A stretch of DNA of 64,000 nucleotides from the NCBI GenBank assembly GCA_963422775.4, contig CAUJSJ030000096.1, positions 62,001 to 126,000 of the forward strand, read 5' to 3'. The stretch's first letter is position 1, and every line of letters begins with the position of its first letter. The DNA is from Pelomonas sp963422775 (GTDB taxonomy: Bacteria > Pseudomonadota > Gammaproteobacteria > Burkholderiales > Burkholderiaceae_C). The translations under genes and the position numbers were made by a program. A model generated the notes under the pieces. The model was not told the origin of the DNA and did no database searches. It saw nothing but the letters and a program-made list of their open reading frames with translations. Below, piece after piece: positions 35,046 through 42,556 of this stretch.

Positions 35046-35336
35046 ATGGAACAGAAAGCGCTCTATTCAGCGATTCAAGAGGCGGGCTTCTCCGTGGTGA
35101 CGTTTGAGGATCACCCACAGTTCTTCGGAAACTGGCGAGCCATCTTCAAACGTCGAAGCCAAACCTACGAGGTTGTGAGTGATAACCGCGAGGGTTGGCT
35201 TTCGCTTTGGCGCCTAGAGGACAAGCAAGGCGTGCGACTTTTCGAAGTCGAGTCAACCCGGCTTGGTCAGGATCAAGAGTTGGCCCAGCTCATCCAATGG
35301 CTTGCCCATGTCAAGGGAGACGAGCATGCGGTTTAA
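35046..35336 (+). CDS. Hypothetical small protein, apparent integron cassette gene
   Basis: 96 residues with no recognised domain. It is acidic and aromatic-rich (FEDHPQFFGNWRAIF, GWLSLWRLEDKQG), soluble, with no signal or membrane segment. GC is clearly lower than in neighbouring genes and codon use is unlike theirs, which suggests transfer. The ribosome site is weak, as is common for cassette genes. The stop codon TAA (35334-35336) lies inside the GTTTAAC that opens the attC-like site, the standard layout of integron cassettes. Function unknown. Confidence 0.65.
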   Translation: MEQKALYSAIQEAGFSVVTFEDHPQFFGNWRAIFKRRSQTYEVVSDNREGWLSLWRLEDKQGVRLFEVESTRLGQDQELAQLIQWLAHVKGDEHAV

Positions 35337-35387
35337 CCTGTCATTGGAGCGGACCGCCTTCGGCGTCCGCTCACTTTTACGTTGAAC
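35331..35387. other. attC-like integron recombination site
   Basis: Outer boxes are GTTTAAC (35331-35337, fits RYYYAAC) and GTTGAAC (35381-35387, fits GTTRRRY), complementary at 6 of 7 positions. Inside, GAGCGGAC (35347-35354) pairs fully with GTCCGCTC (35365-35372). Unpaired spacers of 9 and 8 nt separate outer from inner boxes, leaving an extra base on one side, as in attC folds. The tip is CGCCTTCGGC, a small terminal hairpin. Total 57 bp, near the lower size limit for attC. Confidence 0.55.
35347..35378 (+). terminator. Hairpin with UUCG-type loop and short T-run
   Basis: The inner stem of the attC-like element has a C-TTCG-G loop and is followed by ACTTTTAC. It can act as a weak intrinsic terminator for the cassette gene, and this is the main alternative reading of the element. 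Confidence 0.5.
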
Positions 35388-35389
35388 GT

Positions 35390-35434
35390 CAGCTTTGGGC
35401 AGCTCACCGGGCCTAGTGCTACTTCAGCTTTGGG
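35390..35434. repeat. Direct repeat of CAGCTTTGGG after the cassette
   Basis: CAGCTTTGGG occurs at 35390-35399 and 35425-35434, in the 132-bp gap between the attC-like site and the TIR gene. It may be the remnant of another cassette or chance. Confidence 0.35.
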
Positions 35435-35519
35435 TCGGACGCTGCCAACCGCGCACCCCACCCGTTCCACTTCATCCTCAACCCGATTGGGGACGTTGAT
35501 CGCCCGCTGGGCATGTTGG

Positions 35520-38444
35520 CTAAGGCTTGCCCGCCGACACCTGCTTCAGCAGCCCGCGTGCATAACCCGCCAACGCGGCGCCGTCGCAGAACACGGGCAG
35601 CCCTTCGCCTTCGCCGTAGCCCACGTAGTCCGGGCTGGCGTCGCCCTTGGTGCGCACCACCTCGCGCGCGGCGGCGAAGTCGTACAGCAGGCCTTCACCG
35701 CGGTACATGTCGTCGGGGATGCCGCCACCCAGGTTGACGAAGCCGCGCCGGCAGCCCGGCAGGGCGGCAACGCCCAATGCGGCCGCACTGCGCAGCCCGG
35801 TGGCTTGCACGGTGTTGGCGTCGGGGAAGACGCTGAACGGCCGGGCCGGTTGCGCGAGGTCCACGATCTTGGGCAAGGCTTCGAGAAGCATCGGGCAATA
35901 GACCAGGCCCAGCGCCTTGTCCGTGCGCAGGGGCTGCTGGCAGGGCATGCGCGCGGTCACGGTGGTGGCGCCGCCGTCCAGCGGCATCAGCACGCAGTCT
36001 GGCGCCTTGAGGTCGGCGTCCAGGCAGTAGGACAGGTAGCCCTCGGCCAGCTGGCCTTGCTGAACCTTGCCCGTCGTGGACAGCTCGACCGTGCCCACGG
36101 CCTGCCCATCACTCGCGTCCACGGTCAGCAGCCGATGGCTCGTCAGCACCCACAGGCGCTGTAGGCCCGGGGCTGCGGGCGGCACCAGTTGCAGCCGCAC
36201 GATGGCCTCGTGTCCGTTGCGGGTGGCGGTGCGGGTGGCGGCACCGGTGGGGGCGGTGGCAGTGCGGGTGACGATGCTCGACGTGCCATCCGCCACGGCC
36301 CAGCGCCAGACCTGCCCTGCCTCGTCGGCCGTGAAGAACACGGCGTCACCTTCCGTGTGGACGGCGTCCACCAGGGCGGCGGCCAGTGGCTTGCGCCAGC
36401 GGGGCGTGGCCAGATTGCCGGCATCAAAGGCCAGCAGTTCCCCTGCGCCGGCCACCAGCAGCAGCTTGCCGCCCGGCCGGGCCAGCAGCTGGCGGCCGGT
36501 GGCCTGCCTGGCCAGGCTGCCTTGCGGGCCCAGCAGGGCGATGTAGGCCTCGCTGGTGTAGTCCGCGGGCAGTGGCGCGCCAGCGGGCGGCTCGCCGTAG
36601 CGGCCGCTGAGCACCATGCCGCCGGCCTGCTTTACCAGCGCCGGGTCGGCGCGCGCGCGCAGTTGCCACAGGCGCAGCGTGCCGTCCTCGGTCAGCGTCA
36701 GCACGCGGTGCCCGTCGGGCGAGATGTCGATGGCCACCACGGACGACGTATGGCCGCCCAGCGCGGCCAGGCGGATGCCCTTGTCGGCGGAGACGAGCAC
36801 GGGCTGCTCGATGACGCCTGAGTTGCTGGACGGGATGAAGGCCACCACGTCTTCGGACGCGCTGTAGCGCACCTCGCTCGCGATGCCCTCGCAGCCGGAG
36901 TTCTTGTAGTAGGTGTGCGTGGTGAAGCGCGTCTGCGGGTCGTCGGCCCGCACCAGCGACACGCTGCCCCAGCCCGCGCACAGCAGCACGAGGCGGCCGG
37001 AGGGGTCGATGTCCACATGCTGGTTCGTCGTGTCCAGCCGGGCCACCACGTCGCGGGCGTTCGCCACGGCGATCTGGCGGTCCTCCGACTCGCCTTCCGC
37101 CAGCCCGCCGCGTGCCAGGATCAGCACGGCCTTGTCCGCCGTGGCATCCAACGACCACCACGCCTGGCTGGGCCTGAACCCCAGGCTGGCCAGGGGCACC
37201 CGCCGCTCCACCGCCACCATGTCCTTCGTGGCCGGCCGCGTGGCCAGCATCGCCTGGCCATCGGGCGACAGCGACAGCGCGGCGGGCAGGGGTTTCAACA
37301 CGGGCCGAGGCGACGCTGCTGCATCGGCGGCGTCGGTCGCTCCCTGCGCCGGCGGCGGCCGGGGCCGGCTGCCCTGCGGCTGAAGCTCGCCATCGAATCG
37401 CAGCACGCTGTCGCGCGTGAGCACGTTCACCGCGCCGCTGGCCGGATCGAACCAGGCTGACTCCACCGGCCCGGCCAGCTTCAGCCGGCGCAGCTCGCGC
37501 TGCTGCCACACCGCCTGGTACAGCGCGGTCTCGACTTCGGCCGTGTCGACCCCCACCGGGGCCGCCTTGTCGAAGCCCTGCAGTGCCGACGCGATGGCGC
37601 GCGTGGTCTCGCCGCGGCCCGCCTCGGCATGCGCCAGTTCGGCCAGCGCACGCACCTCGTTGGTGGTGGCCAGGCGCGCGTTGTCCACGGCCTCGTGCCG
37701 CTGCCACAGCGCCAGCGCCGACAGCACCAGCGCGAAGACGGTGCCCGCCACCGAGCCCGCCACCAGCACCCGCTGGGCCCGCGTGGCGTCGGCGCGGCTG
37801 GCCAGCAGGTAGGTGCGGTGCAGCGGCGTCAGCGGCGGCGCTTCGGCAGGCTGCCGCGCGCGCCAGGCCTCGGCGGCGTCCAGCGCCGGGCCGCGCATCA
37901 GCAGCGCGCGCGGGCTGCCGTTCTGGCTCCAGTGGTGGGCCAGCGCCTCGATGCGTGTGTGCTCCTTCAGCCAGGGCAGGTCCAGCTTCAGTGCCTGCGC
38001 CAGCTCGTCGGCGCGGCGCCCGAAGCCGTCACCGGCCTGGGCGTCGCCGGTGAAGAACACGTAGTTGATCTTGCGGATGGCCTCGGGCACCTGCTCGTCG
38101 GCCACCGCCTCCACCACCACCGGCACCAGGCGCTTGTTGTGCACGCCTACTTGCTCGATTTCCCACGCGCACCAGGGCGACGCCATCGAGGTCGGGCTGA
38201 CGACGCAGACCACCGCGTCCGCCTCGCGCACGAAGCCCTGCAGCTCGTTCTTGAACTCCACCGCCAGCGGCAGGTCGCGCTTGTCGATGATGACGTCGAT
38301 CTCGCGGTCTTCCAACGCCTGCACGAGCTTGTCGACAAAGCCCAGGTCACGGCGCGAATACGAGATGAACACACGCAACCGGCCGCCGTTGCCGGCCTTG
38401 CCGAAGCTGCGCTCAGCCGGCGCCAGCGCCTTCACGCGGGCCAT
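35520..38444 (-). CDS. TIR domain - transmembrane - WD40-like repeat protein
   Basis: 974 residues. TIR domain at about 22-150: strand RVFISYSRRD, then SPTSMASPWCAWEIEQ with Glu95 at the position of the catalytic Glu of NAD-cleaving TIR enzymes. A linker and one transmembrane helix (about 226-247) follow, then a helical piece (about 255-320) and a long beta-propeller-like region. One clear WD40-type repeat is visible (GHTSSVVAIDISPDGHRVL, then GTLRLWQL). The layout, N-terminal effector in the cytoplasm and a C-terminal sensor beyond the membrane, resembles bacterial TIR-NACHT/WD40 signalling proteins, but no NTPase domain is seen. A defence or signalling role is inferred. It stands alone, next to a mobile cassette. 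Confidence 0.8.
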   Translation of the reverse strand: MARVKALAPAERSFGKAGNGGRLRVFISYSRRDLGFVDKLVQALEDREIDVIIDKRDLPLAVEFKNELQGFVREADAVVCVVSPTSMASPWCAWEIEQVGVHNKRLVPVVVEAVADEQVPEAIRKINYVFFTGDAQAGDGFGRRADELAQALKLDLPWLKEHTRIEALAHHWSQNGSPRALLMRGPALDAAEAWRARQPAEAPPLTPLHRTYLLASRADATRAQRVLVAGSVAGTVFALVLSALALWQRHEAVDNARLATTNEVRALAELAHAEAGRGETTRAIASALQGFDKAAPVGVDTAEVETALYQAVWQQRELRRLKLAGPVESAWFDPASGAVNVLTRDSVLRFDGELQPQGSRPRPPPAQGATDAADAAASPRPVLKPLPAALSLSPDGQAMLATRPATKDMVAVERRVPLASLGFRPSQAWWSLDATADKAVLILARGGLAEGESEDRQIAVANARDVVARLDTTNQHVDIDPSGRLVLLCAGWGSVSLVRADDPQTRFTTHTYYKNSGCEGIASEVRYSASEDVVAFIPSSNSGVIEQPVLVSADKGIRLAALGGHTSSVVAIDISPDGHRVLTLTEDGTLRLWQLRARADPALVKQAGGMVLSGRYGEPPAGAPLPADYTSEAYIALLGPQGSLARQATGRQLLARPGGKLLLVAGAGELLAFDAGNLATPRWRKPLAAALVDAVHTEGDAVFFTADEAGQVWRWAVADGTSSIVTRTATAPTGAATRTATRNGHEAIVRLQLVPPAAPGLQRLWVLTSHRLLTVDASDGQAVGTVELSTTGKVQQGQLAEGYLSYCLDADLKAPDCVLMPLDGGATTVTARMPCQQPLRTDKALGLVYCPMLLEALPKIVDLAQPARPFSVFPDANTVQATGLRSAAALGVAALPGCRRGFVNLGGGIPDDMYRGEGLLYDFAAAREVVRTKGDASPDYVGYGEGEGLPVFCDGAALAGYARGLLKQVSAGKP

Positions 38445-38573
38445 GACGGGCCGGACGGGTCGTGTGGCATGGGGCGGACCTCAGGGGGTGGGTGGCCGAC
38501 GTCCCGCTGCTGTCGCCCTGGCGAAGATCATACGCAGGCGGCCAGCTCGCGATGCCCCCCGCCTGCGCACCGA

Positions 38574-41500
38574 TCACCAGGCCCTGAACCGCCCCGTCAC
38601 ATGCAGCATGGCCATGAACTGCAGCAGCCCGTCGTAGTAGCGCCATTGGCCGCCCGGCGGCTCCAGCGCCCACAGGTCGTTGACGAAGCGCGCGCCCAGC
38701 GGCTTGTCGACGAGCAGGGCGGCGACGGCATTGCTGGCCATCAAACCCTTGGAGGGCTCGCCGTTCAACGGCTTGCCGTCCAGCGTGTAGAGGTGGGGAT
38801 AGGGCTTGCCGCCGTTGCCTTGTGACGCGAAGAAGCCCAGCAGCTTGCGGCTCAGGCCCGCGGCCTCCGGATTCCTGTCCCACCAGGCCTGGTCGACGCT
38901 CCAGTTCACCGCGGTGCGGAAGGCGTCGTAGCGGAAATCCTCATGGCCTTCGTGCTTGTGCGGGCGGCCGTCGAACTCGGCGTAGTCGGGCGTGAGACCG
39001 GTGCTGGGATGCGCAGCCACCGAGAAATAGGCGCGGCTGATCTCGGCGATCTCGGCCCAGCGCTTGCGGTCCTCGGGATTGGCGGCGCGGCGGGCCCAGA
39101 GTTCGTAGAAGGCGGGCAGGTGGTAGGACGGGTCGCTGAAGTCGGCCGCCTCGGCGATGGGCACGAAGACGACCTGGCCGCGGCCGGGCGAGAACATGGA
39201 CCGCACGCCGTCGACGATGCCGCCGTTCATCGTCTCCTTGTGCAGCATGGTGCTGAGCAGGGCCTGGGCGTGGGCGTTGTAGTCGTAGAGGCCCTGGCCA
39301 TTGCCCCAGCGGCTGGCGGCCATCAAGAGCGCGGTGGCGAAGTACTCCTCGCCGTCGGAGGCCGGCACGGCATCCTTGTCGCAGCCCTTGGGCTGGCACT
39401 GCCAGCGGAAGTAGCCTTTGCGCGGGCCTGCGGCGTAGCGCATGTGCGTGGCGGCCCAGTTCCACAGCGCGTCGAACTCGGCCTTGCGGCCCATCTGCAC
39501 GGCAATCATCATCCCGTAGGACATGCCCTCGCTGCGCACATCGGCGTTGCCGACATCCAGCACGCAGGCGGCCGGGCCGTCGGGCGTGGCTTCGGCCGGG
39601 TAGACAACACGGTGCTCCGCGTCACCCTCGAACAGCGAGCTCCAGTAGCCGGCCAGCTTGGCGGTGATGTCGGCCTCCTTGATATCGGGGCGGATCTCGC
39701 GCAGCAGGTTGCGGTAGCTGCCCGTGATGGCCGCGCCGCGCGGCGCAACGGCCACGGACGCCAGCGGCGCCAGCACCAGTTTCTGCAGCACGGCGTTGTC
39801 GTCCAGGCGCCAGACGCGGATGACGTGGTGGCCGGGCTCCAGGCTGGCGAAGCGCGCGTCGAGGACAAAGCTGTTGTCCTTGACGGCCTGGGCCCAGGCC
39901 TTCTCCTGGCGGCTCAGCTCGGGGCCCGCGGTGGGCAGCAGATTCAGCTTCAGTTCCTGCGCGGGCATCTCGTCGATGCCAACGGCCAGGCGGATGCCGC
40001 CAGCGTTGCGCGTGTCCAGCGTGGGCACCATGTGGAGTTCGAGCAGCATGTCACCGGCGTGCTGGGTCTCGACGTCGTATTCGAGCCGCACGCCGTCCGC
40101 CAGCGTCGTCGGCGCACGGCCCTGAGGCAGTGCTGTCACGGCGCCCAGGCCGTGGCCGAGGTTGGGAATGGCCGTCCACTCCAGGCCTTGGCCGTTGACG
40201 GCGCGGCTGAAGCGCGTCGCTTCCAGCGTGATCGCCTTTGATGCCGCGTGCGAGGCTCGCTCCAGCTGGCGCTGCACCTCGGCAGCATCGGCGCCGCCCG
40301 CCACACGCTTCACGGCCGGCATGATGTTCCGGTCCGGCTGCTGCCAGCTCGTGTAGCCGATATGGGTCTGCAGCATCATGCCGGCCCACTTGCCGCCGTT
40401 GACGGCGTGGTACTGGTCCGCAATCGCCTGGTCGCGCTGGAAGGCGGCTTCGGCGCGGTCGGCGAAGACATTGGCGCGCGCGTCGCTGGCCGCGGCGAGC
40501 TTGCGGTTCCAGGCCGCGGCGTAGTGAAGGTGGTACAGGTTGGCCAGCGCCAGCACCGGGTGCTCGACGAGCTGGAAATAGGCGTCGAGCTGATCGGGCC
40601 GCAGCCCGGCCTTGATCTTGGCGATGCGCGCCTCCAGCGCGTCCCACTCCGCCACGCGGCGGCCGAAGTCACCACCGTCCAGCGCCTCGGCCGACGCCGC
40701 CCCGAGCGCGAAGCTGTCCGCATCGATCAGCTCCGGCTTGCGCCGCGCCGCGTACTGGCTGTAGCGCGTGACCAGCTCGCCGATCTCCGCCGCCTGCGCC
40801 GGCCCGAAGGTCCGCGCCGCCCAATCCTGCGGGTAGGCCGCCAGCGCCGCCGGCGTCATGGCCTGGGGCGACCAGGCCATGTCGAGGAAGAAGCTGATCG
40901 GGAACTCCATCGGCTTGATGTCGCCGACGTTGACGATCCACAGCGCATCGGCGCCACGCTCATGCGCCAGGTTCATCTGCTGCCAGGTCTTCTCGATCTG
41001 GTTGGTGTTGAGCCACTTGTAGTTGCGCGGCCCGCCGACGTAGTCGAAGTGGTAGTAGACGCCGTAGCCGCCCTTGCGGTCGAGGTCGCGGACCGGCAGA
41101 CGGCGGATCTGGCCCCAGTTGTCGTCGGCGAACAGCAGCGTCACGTCGTCGGGCACCTGCATGCCTTTGTCGTAGTAGTCCTGCACCTCCTTGTAAAGCG
41201 CCCACATCTGCGGTGTGCGCTCGGCAGGCTGGCGCGTCACGTCGGCAATGATCTGGCGCTGCTCCTTGACGATGCCTTCCAGCAGCGCGGTGGCCGTGCC
41301 CTCGCTCATGGGCTCATCGCCATCGCCGCGCATGCCCAGCGTCACGAGGCTGTCGAAGGCCTTGCCATCGGGGCGGCCCATCATGCGCGTGACGCCGCCG
41401 CGCCAGAACTCGCGCAGCTTCTCGGCATTTTTTGCGTAGTCCCAGCGGCCGCCCTTGTAGCGCACCCACTCGTCGTGGGCGCGCATCATGGGCTCGTGGT

Positions 41501-42314
41501 GGGAGGTACCCATGACGACGCCCATCGCGTCGGCCAGCGCCATGTTCTTCGGGTCGTCGGCCCCGAAGGCGCGTGGCTGCCACATCGCCGGCCACAGGTA
41601 GTTGCCGCGCAGGCGCAGGATCAGCTCGAACACATGCTCGTAGAAGGCCGCGTTGGTGCCGCCGAACTTGGCCTGTGCCCAGGTGCTGAGCGCCGGCGCC
41701 TCGTCGTTGATGAAGATGCCGCGGTACTTGACCTGGGGCTGGTCGTCGCGGGCACCGGCGGTGATGAAGACGTCGGTCTTCTTCTGCACCGGCACGTCGG
41801 CCCACCAGGCCCAGGGGCTGACGCCGATGCGGGCCGAGAGGTCGTAGGTGCCGAAGACGGCGCCGCGCCGGTCCGCGCCCACGATGACGAGGGCCCGAGC
41901 GACTCCCGGCCACGGTTGGTCGACGACAACCTGGCGGAAGGCCTCCCAACGGCCGTTCAGTCCATCGACCTTCAACTTGTGCCGCTTCACCAGATCGTCC
42001 AGCAAGGCGCTGTGGCCCACCACGCCGATGACGACGACGTCACCGCGCGCATCGACTGGCCGGTCCAACAGCTTCGCGGGCTTGCCCGACACACGCTCGA
42101 GGTCTGCCGCGAAGTTGCGGCTGGCGTGCTTCAGCGCCTGGTCGGCACCGGCATCGACGACGACGGCCGCAGGCTGGCCCGCCTTCACCAGCGCCAGCGC
42201 GCGGCCCGGGTCGTGCGCGCAAACCGACACCGGCGCCTCACAGGCCAGCGCCGGTGCGCCGACGCAGGCCGCGGCCAGCAGCCCGGCCAGGGACTTCAAA
42301 ACACGAGGAATCAC
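38574..42314 (-). CDS. Exported GH115 alpha-glucuronidase fused to GH8 exo-oligoxylanase
   Basis: 1246 residues from GTG 42314, chosen because GGAGA lies 6 bp upstream and a signal peptide follows (VLKSLAGLLAAACVGAPALA). Residues about 40-850 match GH115: VIGVVGHSALLDDL, YRGIFINDEAPAL, NYLWPAMWQPRAFG, LLFADDNWGQIRRLP and the C-terminal sandwich. Residues about 860-1246 match GH8 reducing-end xylose-releasing enzymes (Rex): GSYRNLLREI, DVRSEGMSYGMM with the acid Glu, DGEEYFATAL, SDPSYHLPAFYELW, DFRYDAFRTA with the base Asp, and QWRYYDG. GH115 removes glucuronate side chains, including internal ones; Rex trims xylose from the reducing end. Both in one exported chain is unusual. It diverges from a GH43 operon and has two operator candidates upstream. 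Confidence 0.9.
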   Translation of the reverse strand: MIPRVLKSLAGLLAAACVGAPALACEAPVSVCAHDPGRALALVKAGQPAAVVVDAGADQALKHASRNFAADLERVSGKPAKLLDRPVDARGDVVVIGVVGHSALLDDLVKRHKLKVDGLNGRWEAFRQVVVDQPWPGVARALVIVGADRRGAVFGTYDLSARIGVSPWAWWADVPVQKKTDVFITAGARDDQPQVKYRGIFINDEAPALSTWAQAKFGGTNAAFYEHVFELILRLRGNYLWPAMWQPRAFGADDPKNMALADAMGVVMGTSHHEPMMRAHDEWVRYKGGRWDYAKNAEKLREFWRGGVTRMMGRPDGKAFDSLVTLGMRGDGDEPMSEGTATALLEGIVKEQRQIIADVTRQPAERTPQMWALYKEVQDYYDKGMQVPDDVTLLFADDNWGQIRRLPVRDLDRKGGYGVYYHFDYVGGPRNYKWLNTNQIEKTWQQMNLAHERGADALWIVNVGDIKPMEFPISFFLDMAWSPQAMTPAALAAYPQDWAARTFGPAQAAEIGELVTRYSQYAARRKPELIDADSFALGAASAEALDGGDFGRRVAEWDALEARIAKIKAGLRPDQLDAYFQLVEHPVLALANLYHLHYAAAWNRKLAAASDARANVFADRAEAAFQRDQAIADQYHAVNGGKWAGMMLQTHIGYTSWQQPDRNIMPAVKRVAGGADAAEVQRQLERASHAASKAITLEATRFSRAVNGQGLEWTAIPNLGHGLGAVTALPQGRAPTTLADGVRLEYDVETQHAGDMLLELHMVPTLDTRNAGGIRLAVGIDEMPAQELKLNLLPTAGPELSRQEKAWAQAVKDNSFVLDARFASLEPGHHVIRVWRLDDNAVLQKLVLAPLASVAVAPRGAAITGSYRNLLREIRPDIKEADITAKLAGYWSSLFEGDAEHRVVYPAEATPDGPAACVLDVGNADVRSEGMSYGMMIAVQMGRKAEFDALWNWAATHMRYAAGPRKGYFRWQCQPKGCDKDAVPASDGEEYFATALLMAASRWGNGQGLYDYNAHAQALLSTMLHKETMNGGIVDGVRSMFSPGRGQVVFVPIAEAADFSDPSYHLPAFYELWARRAANPEDRKRWAEIAEISRAYFSVAAHPSTGLTPDYAEFDGRPHKHEGHEDFRYDAFRTAVNWSVDQAWWDRNPEAAGLSRKLLGFFASQGNGGKPYPHLYTLDGKPLNGEPSKGLMASNAVAALLVDKPLGARFVNDLWALEPPGGQWRYYDGLLQFMAMLHVTGRFRAW

Positions 42315-42365
42315 CGCTTGTCTCCAGGCTGGGCGCCCTGGACAGGGGCGCTCTTTTGCCAATGA

Positions 42366-42379
42366 TGTTTACGCAATCA
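42366..42379. promoter_or_regulatory. Candidate LacI-family operator TGTTTACGCAATCA
   Basis: Differs at one base from the site before the LacI gene (14634-14647); both are followed by TTTGGC. It lies 51 bp before the GTG of the GH115-GH8 gene, where a bound repressor could block transcription. Confidence 0.45.
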
Positions 42380-42498
42380 GTTTGGCAACCCAGGGAACGG
42401 CGCCGGGTCTGATCGGTATTTTCCCTGGTATTTCTGGCGTTACAGCAGAATGCACGTCATCACCAAAGGCACCCTCGAAGCGATAAACAATCGATTCA

Positions 42499-42512
42499 TG
42501 GTAGCGTAACCT
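42499..42512. promoter_or_regulatory. TGGTAGCGC-type operator, copy 5
   Basis: TGGTAGCGTAACCT; the left half is identical to copies 1 and 4 and the right half is degenerate. It lies 44 bp before the second GH43 gene and within the divergent promoter region of the GH115-GH8 gene. Confidence 0.45.
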
Positions 42513-42556
42513 TTTTGAAGCCGCCAGCGCTGCCTCCGCCACGCCAGCCCCGAGTC

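Noticed and set aside
40248..42365. A 705-residue open frame opposite the GH115 domain
   Set aside because: GH115 motifs on the minus strand explain the region; the plus-strand product has no domain.
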